DNA of 64,000 nt from Alloprevotella sp. Lung230 (lineage in GTDB: Bacteria > Bacteroidota > Bacteroidia > Bacteroidales > Bacteroidaceae). The translations under genes were made by a program, and so were the position numbers. Numbering within the stretch: the stretch's first letter is position 1; every line of letters begins with the position of its first letter. Of this stretch, positions 9,751-16,907 are shown one piece after another. The notes under the pieces were generated by a model, which saw only the letters and a list, made by a program, of their open reading frames with translations, did not search any database and was not told the origin of the DNA. Location of the stretch: assembly GCF_014385435.1 (NCBI RefSeq), contig NZ_JACSUD010000001.1, positions 186,001 to 250,000 on the forward strand, given 5' to 3'.

Positions 9751-10374
9751 ATGCACATCGCCATAGCCGGCAACATCGGCAGCGGAAAAACCACGCTGAC
9801 CACCTTGCTTGCCCAACATTACGGCTGGACGCCAAAGTTTGAATCGGTGGCGCAAAACCCCTATCTCGACGATTTCTATGAGAACATGCCTCGATGGTCG
9901 TTCAACCTCGAAGTGTTCTTTCTCAAAGAGCGGTTCAAGGATGTTTTGGCCATCGACCAGTCGGAAGAACACATTGTGCAAGATCGCAGCATCTTCGAAG
10001 GCGTCCACGTCTTTTCGGCCAACAATCGCGACATGGGCAACCTTGACGACCGCGATTTCAGCACTTATATGGAACTGTTTGAAACGATGACCGCCATGGT
10101 CAGTGCGCCCGACTTGATGGTCTACCTCCGCGCCTCGGTGCCCCACCTGGTGAACAACATCCAAAAGCGCGGACGCGACTACGAGCAGACAATGCCCATC
10201 GACTACCTCGAAAATCTCAACCGCCGCTACGACGAGTTTATCTTCGAAAAATACACCGGACGCGTCCTCGTCATCGAGGTTGATACCCTCGACTTTCAGC
10301 AAAACCCCGCCGACTTTGCGGGCATCGTGGACCGCATCGATGCCGAGCTCTTCGGCCTCTTCAACCACCCCTAA
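9751..10374 (+). CDS. Deoxynucleoside kinase, first of a tandem pair
   Basis: The 207-residue product is a P-loop deoxynucleoside kinase that would phosphorylate salvaged deoxynucleosides in the cytoplasm. It has the Walker A GNIGSGKTT at residues 7-15, the RWSFNLEVFFLKERF segment, the DRSIFEG (DRS) motif and the lid-region YLRASVPHLVNNIQKRGRDYE with its arginines. The neighbouring gene 27 nt downstream is a close paralogue, like the dAK/dGK or dAK/dCK heterodimer pairs known in lactobacilli. Substrate preference cannot be read from the sequence. Confidence 0.9.
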   Translation: MHIAIAGNIGSGKTTLTTLLAQHYGWTPKFESVAQNPYLDDFYENMPRWSFNLEVFFLKERFKDVLAIDQSEEHIVQDRSIFEGVHVFSANNRDMGNLDDRDFSTYMELFETMTAMVSAPDLMVYLRASVPHLVNNIQKRGRDYEQTMPIDYLENLNRRYDEFIFEKYTGRVLVIEVDTLDFQQNPADFAGIVDRIDAELFGLFNHP

Positions 10375-10401
10375 CCTTCCTCCAAACTCAACCCCACCAC
10401 C

Positions 10402-11025
10402 ATGCATATTGCCATAGCCGGAAACATCGGCAGCGGAAAGACCACGCTGACCAAAATGCTCGCCAAGCACTACAACTGGTCGCCCCTCTTCGAACCGGTA
10501 GACTTCAATCCTTATCTCGAAGACTTCTATCAGGACATGAACCGATGGTCGTTCAACCTGCAAATCTATTTTCTCAACAAGCGTTTCAAAGACGTTGTGG
10601 CCATCGGTCGAAGCAGCGACACCATCATCCAAGACCGCACCATCTTTGAGGATGCCCGCATCTTTGCCCCCAATCTCCACAAGATGGGGATGATGAGCGA
10701 CCGCGACTTCCAGAACTACACCGACTTGTTTGATCTCATGATGTCGCTCGTCAAGCTGCCCGATCTCATGATTTACATCAAATCCTCGATTCCGACTCTC
10801 GTCTCTCACATCGAAAAGCGCGGACGCGACTTTGAGAAGACCATGCGCATCGACTACCTCCAAGGGCTCAACGACCTCTACGAGCATTGGATAGCCTCTT
10901 ATGAGGGGCGCCTCATCGTGGTGGAAGGCGATGAACTCCAGTTTGAAAGCAACCCCGCGCACTTCCGTCAAATCACCGAACGCATTGACAGCGAACTCTT
11001 CGGCCTCTTTTCGCCCCAACCTTGA
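10402..11025 (+). CDS. Deoxynucleoside kinase, second of a tandem pair
   Basis: This is also 207 residues and begins with the same MHIAIAGNIGSGKTTLT as its upstream neighbour. It keeps the RWSFNLQIYFLNKRF segment, DRTIFED in place of DRSIFEG, and the lid motif YIKSSIPTLVSHIEKRGRDFE. The spacing (27 nt) and the shared promoter region indicate one operon, and the equal lengths suggest the two products may form a heterodimer. This is inference from the arrangement; specificity is not assigned. Confidence 0.9.
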   Translation: MHIAIAGNIGSGKTTLTKMLAKHYNWSPLFEPVDFNPYLEDFYQDMNRWSFNLQIYFLNKRFKDVVAIGRSSDTIIQDRTIFEDARIFAPNLHKMGMMSDRDFQNYTDLFDLMMSLVKLPDLMIYIKSSIPTLVSHIEKRGRDFEKTMRIDYLQGLNDLYEHWIASYEGRLIVVEGDELQFESNPAHFRQITERIDSELFGLFSPQP

Positions 11026-11062
11026 CGTCGCCCGCGTCCCACTCTACCGAATAGCCGTTTCC

Positions 11063-11108
11063 CCACGCAGCATTTGCTCTTGTTTCTCCTCGTGCAAATG
11101 CTGCGTGG
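11063..11108 (+). terminator. Strong hairpin after the kinase pair
   Basis: A perfect 15-bp stem (CCACGCAGCATTTGC at 11063-11077, complement at 11094-11108) with a 16-nt loop lies 38 nt past the second kinase stop. It is followed only by TGCTTTCC, so it is not a classical U-run terminator; it may stabilise the 3' end or act with Rho. Confidence 0.45.
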
Positions 11109-11160
11109 TGCTTTCCATAAAGACGTTTCAACATCTGCCTCTCTACCCCTCTTCATACCT

Positions 11161-12807
11161 ATGCTTCATCCGCTTCCTTCCTCGTGCGCCGACATTCCAT
11201 CGCCCAAGCAGTTCACCTATCCCTTCCACTACACGCCCCATCCGCTCTGCCTGGCCGCAGCCGATGCCGTGCGCACCTATCTGCACACTCAGCCTCACTT
11301 GCTGGCCGATGCGAAGCGAGGAAAGATGCTGGGCGTGCTTGTCGTCGGAGTTCCACAGGCAGATGGCAGCGAAGGACGCGGTTTTCTGGCGGCATTTTCC
11401 GGTGAATTGAGTGGGAGCAACCGGCAACCCTATTTCGTGCCGCCCATCTACGATTTGCTTCATCCCGAAGGGCGATTTCAGCGCGAAGAACGGGCGGTCG
11501 TTGCCCTCACGCGGGCCATTCACACCCTGCGTCACCTTCCACAATTCCACGATGCAGCGACTGCCCTGCATCACTGCGAAGAGCAGGCTGCCCAAGAAGT
11601 GGCCGCGGCCAAAGCCTACTTGAAGCAAGCCAAATCCCGGCGCGACCAACTGCGCCACTCTCCGGCCTCCACAGTTTCATCGCAGGAAGCGCAACTTGTG
11701 GCCGAAAGTCGGCATCTCAAAGCCGAATTTCGCCGACTGAGACAACACCACGCGCAGCGCATCGCTGCGGCTGCGGCCCGCATCAGGACTTTCACCACAG
11801 CTGCCGAAGCGTTGATCCGCGAGCGTGCTCGACGATCTGCTGCCTTGCAGCACTGGCTCTTCAATCAATACCACTTGCACAATGCCTTGGGCGAAGTGGC
11901 AGCGCTGCCCACACTCTTCGAAGGCCTTCCTCCTTCGGGCAGTGGCGAATGTTGCGCCCCCAAACTCCTGCAAGCGGCCTTTCTCACCGGTTTTCATCCT
12001 CTGTGTATGGCCGAATTTTGGATGGGCGTTTCGCCACGCGATGAGGTGCGTTGCGAGGGAAACTTCTATCCCTCCTGCCGTCACAAGTGCCGCCCTTTGC
12101 TGCGCCATATGCTCCGTGGGCTTGATGTCGAGCCTAATCCGTTGCTGGAACGCAATCGGGCGATGGCGGCTCAACTTCGCATTTTATATGTCGACCAAAA
12201 TTTCGTCGTCGTGAGCAAACCCTCCGGCATGCTCTCTGTGCCGGGCAATGACGATGTACCCTCTGTGCGCGATGAGGTGCGCCGCCGATTTCCTCAAGCC
12301 GAAGGTCCGATGATGGTGCACCGCCTGGACATGGACACCTCCGGTCTTATGGTCGTGGCTTTGACCGCTGAGGCTTACCGCCGCCTGCAAGTGCAGTTTG
12401 CCCGCCACACCATCGAAAAGTGCTATGTGGCACTCCTCGACTCCCCGACGGGCGATGCACACTCCCTGCCTTTTCCGCCCGAAGGCACAATCTGTCTACC
12501 CCTCTGTGCCAACCCCGACGATCGCCCGCGGCAGATGGTCTCTCAGCGCTATGGCCTTCCCGCCGAAACGCACTATCAAGTGGTCGGTCGTCAGCCCAGC
12601 CTCCGCCTGCACCTCCATCCCACAACCGGACGTACTCACCAACTGCGCCTCCACTGCGCCCATCCCGAAGGGCTGGGTGTCCCCATCGTGGGCGATGCCC
12701 TCTACGGCCGACCCGACACTCGTCTTTGTCTGCATGCCGAATCTCTCGCCTTCACCCATCCCACCACGGGAGAGCGCCTGACGTTCCACGATGCCGCGCC
12801 TTTCTGA
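11161..12807 (+). CDS. RluA-family RNA pseudouridine synthase with long N-terminal extension
   Basis: The C-terminal half (from about residue 345) is an RluA-type pseudouridine synthase: VVSKPSGMLSVPG, the catalytic-Asp motif HRLDMDTSG (Asp390) and TGRTHQLRLHCAHPEGLGVPIVGDALYG. The first 340 residues, not present in typical RluA enzymes, include an Ala/Gln/Arg-rich probable coiled coil (about 145-230) and a cysteine-containing block GECCAPKLLQAAFLTGFHPLCMAEFWMG. This long form occurs in Bacteroidota and some Vibrio-type bacteria. There is no S4 domain. The ATG at 11161 is chosen over one 29 codons upstream, which would lie in the hairpin at 11063-11108. The RNA target is unknown. Total length is 548 residues. 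Confidence 0.85.
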   Translation: MLHPLPSSCADIPSPKQFTYPFHYTPHPLCLAAADAVRTYLHTQPHLLADAKRGKMLGVLVVGVPQADGSEGRGFLAAFSGELSGSNRQPYFVPPIYDLLHPEGRFQREERAVVALTRAIHTLRHLPQFHDAATALHHCEEQAAQEVAAAKAYLKQAKSRRDQLRHSPASTVSSQEAQLVAESRHLKAEFRRLRQHHAQRIAAAAARIRTFTTAAEALIRERARRSAALQHWLFNQYHLHNALGEVAALPTLFEGLPPSGSGECCAPKLLQAAFLTGFHPLCMAEFWMGVSPRDEVRCEGNFYPSCRHKCRPLLRHMLRGLDVEPNPLLERNRAMAAQLRILYVDQNFVVVSKPSGMLSVPGNDDVPSVRDEVRRRFPQAEGPMMVHRLDMDTSGLMVVALTAEAYRRLQVQFARHTIEKCYVALLDSPTGDAHSLPFPPEGTICLPLCANPDDRPRQMVSQRYGLPAETHYQVVGRQPSLRLHLHPTTGRTHQLRLHCAHPEGLGVPIVGDALYGRPDTRLCLHAESLAFTHPTTGERLTFHDAAPF

Positions 12808-12931
12808 TGTCTCTTTCTCTACCCTCTTTCGATAAATGCTCCGATATCCCCTTGAAGTTGCCGAAATACAAACATCAAAAGGCTTCTCTGTGAAATGAGC
12901 TTAAATGCCGAGCTTTTTGCTTTTCCGAAAT

Positions 12932-12961
12932 GTTGCTTTCTTATCAAAAGCATTATTTTTG
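12932..12961 (+). promoter_or_regulatory. Promoter of the DegQ/HtrA gene
   Basis: TTG (12932-12934), a 19-nt spacer and TATTTTTG (12954-12961) fit the Bacteroidota -33/-7 pattern, 76 nt before the ATG at 13038. Confidence 0.7.
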
Positions 12962-13037
12962 CACGCACAATGTAGACATCATCCGTTCGTCCATCGTTGT
13001 TCAGTATCGAAAATCAAAAACCTTTAAGATCAATTAT

Positions 13038-14543
13038 ATGATGAAGAAAACCTTTACTGTCGCGCTGCTCTCCGCCTTGCTGAGCAACGGCATTGTGGCT
13101 GTGGCCGCTGAGAACGCCGCTGCCACCACCCTCTCCTCGCCGGCCTCAACCGCTCAGGTCAACACTGTTCCTCATCAGGCCATCGACCTGACCTATGCTG
13201 CCGAAAAGGCCACCAACTCCGTGGTCTACATCAAAGTGACCGGCACTGACCGAGGCTCCGAGCAAGTGCAGTATTTCGACCCCTTCGAAGACTTCTTCGG
13301 CGACTTTTTCGGCCGCGGACAGTCACCTCGTCAGCAACAACAACCCCGACAAGCACCCAAGCGCAGCGGAGCCGGTTCGGGTGTCATTCTCACCGCTGAT
13401 GGCTACATCGTCACCAATAATCATGTGGTGCAGGATGCCGATGAGATTTTGGTCAAACTCAATGACAACCGCGAGTTCAAAGGCCGCATCATCGGTTTGG
13501 ACAAGAACACCGACCTCGCCCTCATCAAGATAGAGGCCGACAAACTCACTCCCATCACCGTGGCTTCGAGCGACAACCTCAAAATCGGCGAATGGGTGCT
13601 GGCCATCGGCAACCCCTACGGCCTCACTTCCACTGTGACAGCAGGTATCGTCAGCGCCAAAGCACGCTCTCTCAATGCGGCCAACCCCGTGGAGAGTTTC
13701 ATCCAAACCGATGCCGCCATCAACCCCGGCAACTCCGGCGGTGCCCTTGTCAATGCCAATGGTGAACTCGTCGGCATCAACGCCATGCTCTATTCGCAAA
13801 CGGGAGCCTTCACCGGCTATGGTTTTGCCATCCCCACGACCATAATGAACAAAGTGGTCGAAGACCTCAAACAGTTTGGTGCTGTGCAACGCGCCCTCTT
13901 AGGCATCCAAGGTTCCGACCTCTCCTCTTATATTGACAGCGAAAAGGAAAAGGGCAAAGACGTCGACCTCGGTACGCTGAGCGGTGTCTATGTGGCCGAA
14001 GTCTCCGCCGATGGTGCTGCCGAAGCTGCCGGACTGGAAAAGGGCGATGTCATCACCGCCATCGACGACAAGAAGATTGAAAAGTTCGGAAACCTCCAAG
14101 AGGTGCTCACCACCCATCGTCCCGGCGATAAAATCAAGGTGACCTACTATCGCAAGAAGAAAGCCTACGTGACCACCCTCACCCTGCGCAACATCCAAGG
14201 CACAACGACCAACATCGAGAGTGTCGATACCGAGTCGATGGGCGCTGCCCTCCGTGCCCTCAACGAGTCCGAAAAGAAAGAACTCGGTTTGCGCAACGGC
14301 ATCGTCGTGAGCAGCATCCGTGCCGGAAAAATGCAGGAAGCCGGCATCACCAAGGGCATCATCATCACCCAGGTCAACGACCGCACCATGAACAGCGTGG
14401 CCGACTTTGAAGAAGCCGTTAAGGCGGCTAATATGAGCCAAGACCGCGTCCTTTGGATTCGCGCCAAGACGCAGAGTGGCTTGAACCGCTCCTACACCAT
14501 CGAACTGGGCGACGTTAAGGCCAAAGGCAAAAACAAGAAGTAA
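13038..14543 (+). CDS. degQ: DegQ/HtrA-type periplasmic serine protease
   Basis: The product (501 residues) is a trypsin-like protease with two PDZ domains that degrades or refolds damaged envelope proteins. It begins with a signal peptide (MMKKTFTVALLSALLSNGIVAVAA). The catalytic triad is visible as NNHVV (His129), TDLALIK (Asp159) and NPGNSGGAL (Ser233). PDZ1 covers about 290-390 (LGTLSGVYVAEVSADGAAEAAGLEKGDVI) and PDZ2 the C-terminus (LRNGIVVSSIRAGKMQEAGI). A Gln/Pro/Arg-rich loop (FFGRGQSPRQQQQPRQAPK) precedes the protease core, as in the HtrA LA loop. I chose the first ATG of the double start MM; a frame open 36 codons further upstream crosses the promoter. Confidence 0.95.
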   Translation: MMKKTFTVALLSALLSNGIVAVAAENAAATTLSSPASTAQVNTVPHQAIDLTYAAEKATNSVVYIKVTGTDRGSEQVQYFDPFEDFFGDFFGRGQSPRQQQQPRQAPKRSGAGSGVILTADGYIVTNNHVVQDADEILVKLNDNREFKGRIIGLDKNTDLALIKIEADKLTPITVASSDNLKIGEWVLAIGNPYGLTSTVTAGIVSAKARSLNAANPVESFIQTDAAINPGNSGGALVNANGELVGINAMLYSQTGAFTGYGFAIPTTIMNKVVEDLKQFGAVQRALLGIQGSDLSSYIDSEKEKGKDVDLGTLSGVYVAEVSADGAAEAAGLEKGDVITAIDDKKIEKFGNLQEVLTTHRPGDKIKVTYYRKKKAYVTTLTLRNIQGTTTNIESVDTESMGAALRALNESEKKELGLRNGIVVSSIRAGKMQEAGITKGIIITQVNDRTMNSVADFEEAVKAANMSQDRVLWIRAKTQSGLNRSYTIELGDVKAKGKNKK

Positions 14544-14605
14544 AAACATCCCTCTCTCCCGACTTTCTCGCCTCATCTCGGGGCTGACCTTCATTCAAAT
14601 CAGGC

Positions 14606-14650
14606 AACCGCCATCATTGAGTTTTAGACTCTTTGATGGCGGTTACTTTA
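14606..14650 (+). terminator. Terminator after the DegQ/HtrA gene
   Basis: An 11-bp perfect stem (AACCGCCATCA at 14606-14616, complement at 14634-14644) with a 17-nt loop, followed by ACTTTAATC. The T run is weak, but the position 60 nt after the stop fits. Confidence 0.55.
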
Positions 14651-14746
14651 ATCTCTCGAATTGCTGCACTGCGCACGAAGCGAGAAGAGAAAGCCGCCGC
14701 TCTCTTCCCTCCCCTCGCGCGTGCATCCCTACAATAGTGTTTGTAT

Positions 14747-14912
14747 TTTGCCTTCACTCCTTCACCGTTCGCGATAAGTCACTAAGAAACAGCCGGTTGC
14801 GGGTGAAGGCAAAGGATCCATCTGCCTTCACCGCCTTCACGGGATTTTCCTTCACCAGCAAGTCGCTTATTTACAGCGGTTTAGGACTTTTGGTGAAGGC
14901 AATGAAGGCAAA
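14747..14912. repeat. Bipartite inverted-repeat element
   Basis: The element is bounded by near-perfect inverted ends, TTTGCCTTCACTCCTTCACC at 14747-14766 and, inverted, at 14892-14912. It has a second inverted pair inside (GGTGAAGGCA at 14802-14811, TGCCTTCACC at 14823-14832, with GGATCC between). The two halves also carry a related core (AAGTCACTAAGAAACAGC and AAGTCGCTTATTTACAGC). It therefore looks like two linked stem-loop modules. No coding potential is evident. Confidence 0.65.
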
Positions 14913-14935
14913 AACAAGACTTTCATGTAGTGACG

Positions 14936-14949
14936 CGCGCGTACGCGCG
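14936..14949. repeat. Alternating CG palindrome
   Basis: CGCGCGTACGCGCG is a perfect 14-bp palindrome of alternating purines and pyrimidines, just outside the bipartite element. Confidence 0.5.
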
Positions 14950-14979
14950 AGGAAAAACGAATAGGAACAGAGGGAGATT

Positions 14980-15034
14980 TACCTCGGAGATAAATGCAAC
15001 TACCTCAGAGGTAGAAAAAACTACCTCTGAGGTA
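14980..15034. promoter_or_regulatory. Three 13-bp palindromes at exact 21-bp spacing
   Basis: TACCTCGGAGATA (14980-14992), TACCTCAGAGGTA (15001-15013) and TACCTCTGAGGTA (15022-15034) begin exactly 21 bp apart, two helical turns, so all would face the same side of the DNA. The last two are perfect TACCTC-N-GAGGTA dyads and the first is degenerate. They could be binding sites for a dimeric regulator or just a short intergenic repeat; no promoter for a downstream plus-strand gene is evident. Confidence 0.5.
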
Positions 15035-15094
15035 AGTTCGTTTCATAATTGGTTCGGCTTTGCTACATCACGTGCTTTCTTCTGCAGATAAAAA

Positions 15095-15132
15095 TAAAAA
15101 AACGCTCCAAAACAGATGTTTCGGAGCGTTTT
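15095..15132 (-). terminator. Terminator of tRNA-Ser
   Basis: On the minus strand, AAAACGCTCC and GGAGCGTTTT form a 10-bp stem (loop region GAAACATCTGTTTT, partly paired) followed by TTTATTTTT. It starts about 35 nt after the tRNA 3' end. Confidence 0.85.
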
Positions 15133-15166
15133 GTGCACTTAATAAAACCTTTACTTTCAAGGTTTA

Positions 15167-15256
15167 TGGCGGAAGGAGGGGGATTCGAACCCCCGGTACG
15201 GTTGCCCGTACGTCAGTTTAGCAAACTGGTGGTTTCAGCCACTCACCCATCCTTCC
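15167..15256 (-). tRNA. tRNA-Ser (anticodon GCU)
   Basis: The minus strand reads GGAAGGA as the 5' acceptor arm and TCCTTCC as its partner, with discriminator G and an encoded CCA (15167-15169). The anticodon loop is TTGCTAA, giving anticodon GCT, and there is the long variable arm typical of tRNA-Ser (GTACGG-GCAA-CCGTAC). The T arm reads CGGGGGTTCGAATCCCCC. The gene serves codons AGC and AGU. Confidence 0.95.
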
Positions 15257-15297
15257 TTTCCTAATTGTGGGTGACGTCTTGTTTGTCAAACGCGGTG

Positions 15298-15328
15298 CAA
15301 AAGTAGGGATAATTTTTGAGATGCGCAA
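15298..15328 (-). promoter_or_regulatory. Promoter of tRNA-Ser
   Basis: TTG (15326-15328), a 20-nt spacer and TACTTTTG (15298-15305) on the minus strand, about 42 nt before the mature tRNA 5' end. Confidence 0.75.
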
Positions 15329-15411
15329 GAAAAGCCCGAGAAAAAGTGAAGAAAAGGTGAAGAAAAAAGGAGGAAAGAGGGAGTGGGAGGCGTTTTTTCA
15401 ATGGAAATTCG

Positions 15412-15419
15412 TACTTTTG
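15412..15419 (+). promoter_or_regulatory. -7 box of the GH109-like gene
   Basis: TACTTTTG matches the -7 consensus only 19 nt before the ATG at 15438, so the mRNA leader would be about 12 nt. No TTG is seen at the -33 position. Confidence 0.55.
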
Positions 15420-15437
15420 TAATCGAAAATCCCGCCT

Positions 15438-16676
15438 ATGTCTCATTCTGCAAATCCTTCTGCAAACTCTTCTGTACACCCTGGTTCTGCCTACCAACTG
15501 CGCTGTGCGCCCATCCCCCTTGTACGCATCGGGCTCGTCGGGCTGGGACAGCGCGGGCTGCAAACCCTTCGTCGCTATGGCGATGTGGAGGGAGCGCAAA
15601 TCTGTGCGCTGGCATCGCTGACGGCCGAGGAGGTGGAGCGGGGGAATGCACTGCTGGCGGAAAGCGGCCGACCGAGGGTGCGCACCTTTGTGGGCGAAGA
15701 GGCATGGCGCGAGATGTGTGCGCTGCACGACTTGGACGTCATCTACATCTGCACCGACTGGAAGAGCCACGCCCGAATGGCGGTGGAGGCGATGCGCTGC
15801 GGCAAACATGCGGCGGTGGAAGTGCCCGCGGCCACCACGGTGGACGAATGCCGGACCTTGGTGCGCACAGCCGAAGCGACACAGCGGCACTGTTTCATGA
15901 CGGAAAACTGCTGCTACGACTGGTTTGCCCTCGCCACCCTGCACCTGCGGGATACGGGGTTCTTCGGCACCATCACCCACTGCGAAGGGGCTTATCTGCA
16001 CGACTGGCGCGAACTCTTCTCCGAGGGGCACGAAAGTGCACGGACGTGGTATCGCCAAAGTTGTCGACACGGGGGCAACCCCTATCCGACACATGGCATC
16101 GGCCCTATCGCTCAACTGCTCCGCTTCCATCGGGGCAGGGAAATGGGCACGAAAACCGGGGACGACGCGAAAGCCGGCGACCGCATGCACCACCTCGTTT
16201 CGATGACGGGACAAGCCGACGGTCCCGACAGCCTGCTGGGGCACGCCAACCACACGCTCATCACCACCGAACGCGGTGTGACCATCCTCCTGCAATTCGA
16301 CGGCACCACGCCGCGCCCTTACAGCCGCATCCAAAGCGTGAGCGGCACCGCAGGCTTCGTGCAGAAATATCCGCTCCCCACCGTCCATTCCGGCACATTG
16401 GCCCTGATGGGCGAGGCAGCCGAAAATCACCTCCTCCGGTCGATGACCGACCACGCTGCACGGCTGTGGCTCGAAGGGAAAGAAAAGGGCGTACCCAACG
16501 CGATGAACTACGCCATGGACCAGCGCTTCATCCACTGCCTGCGCCACGGACTTCCGCTTGACATCGATGTCTACGATGCGGCGGAGTGGTCGTGCCTGAG
16601 CGAACTCTCCCGCCGCTCGGCCCTCGAAGGCGGGGCACGCATGGACATCCCCGACTTCCTGCACCGCGAAGAATAA
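15438..16676 (+). CDS. Gfo/Idh/MocA-family protein, GH109-like
   Basis: The 412-residue product has an N-terminal Rossmann fold (IRIGLVGLGQRGLQTL) and the segments MTENCCYDWFALATLHL, HCEGAYLHDWRELF and NPYPTHGIGPIAQLLRF followed by HLVSMTGQ. These correspond to the conserved blocks of GH109, the NAD-dependent alpha-N-acetylgalactosaminidase family, more closely than to plain sugar dehydrogenases. Known GH109 enzymes use a tightly bound NAD(H) in a redox-assisted hydrolysis. I see no signal peptide or lipobox, unlike many secreted family members, so it probably acts in the cytoplasm; the substrate is unproven. A plain Gfo/Idh/MocA oxidoreductase remains possible. The ATG at 15438 follows a -7 box closely. 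Confidence 0.8.
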   Translation: MSHSANPSANSSVHPGSAYQLRCAPIPLVRIGLVGLGQRGLQTLRRYGDVEGAQICALASLTAEEVERGNALLAESGRPRVRTFVGEEAWREMCALHDLDVIYICTDWKSHARMAVEAMRCGKHAAVEVPAATTVDECRTLVRTAEATQRHCFMTENCCYDWFALATLHLRDTGFFGTITHCEGAYLHDWRELFSEGHESARTWYRQSCRHGGNPYPTHGIGPIAQLLRFHRGREMGTKTGDDAKAGDRMHHLVSMTGQADGPDSLLGHANHTLITTERGVTILLQFDGTTPRPYSRIQSVSGTAGFVQKYPLPTVHSGTLALMGEAAENHLLRSMTDHAARLWLEGKEKGVPNAMNYAMDQRFIHCLRHGLPLDIDVYDAAEWSCLSELSRRSALEGGARMDIPDFLHREE

Positions 16677-16691
16677 ACCTCTCCTCAACGT

Positions 16692-16887
16692 TAAGTAGGT
16701 CTTCAAAATTAATCGTAACTATCTCCTGCGTAGGATGTTCGCTACTTTGACACCATCTTTGTTCCCCTTTTCCGCCATCTCGCCTTTGTTCATCAGTCGT
16801 GTAGCTCGCTACACTCCTTCTTCACAAAGACGACCTGACGGAAAATGGAAACAAATCTAGTATCAATTAATTTTGAACACCCACTTA
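16692..16887 (-). repeat. MITE-like element, copy 2 (inverted relative to copy 1)
   Basis: This 196-bp element has 22-bp terminal inverted repeats matching at 20 of 22 positions (16692-16713 and 16866-16887; ends TAAGTAGGTCTTCAAAATTA and TAAGTGGGTGTTCAAAATTA). Inside is a small hairpin, GTGTAGC-TC-GCTACAC, and paired CCGTCAGGTCGTC/CCGCCAT-type blocks. It aligns with copy 1 in reverse complement. It sits between the GH109-like gene and the hydroxyacid dehydrogenase, whose ATG begins 20 nt after it. Confidence 0.85.
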
Positions 16888-16907
16888 CTCACTCCAAAAA
16901 CTTATCT

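Noticed and set aside
9739-11019. Minus-strand open frame spanning both nucleoside kinases
   Set aside because: Its apparent internal repeat only mirrors the tandem kinase duplication on the other strand.
14617-14964. 115-codon open frame after the DegQ/HtrA gene
   Set aside because: It crosses a terminator and the bipartite inverted-repeat element and has no recognisable product.
15049-15264. 71-codon plus-strand open frame over the tRNA
   Set aside because: It is antisense to tRNA-Ser and its terminator.
9557-16887. The 190-bp elements as riboswitches or conserved leaders
   Set aside because: Copies 1 and 2 lie in opposite orientations relative to the genes downstream, and a third lies between convergent genes; inverted ends fit a mobile repeat better.
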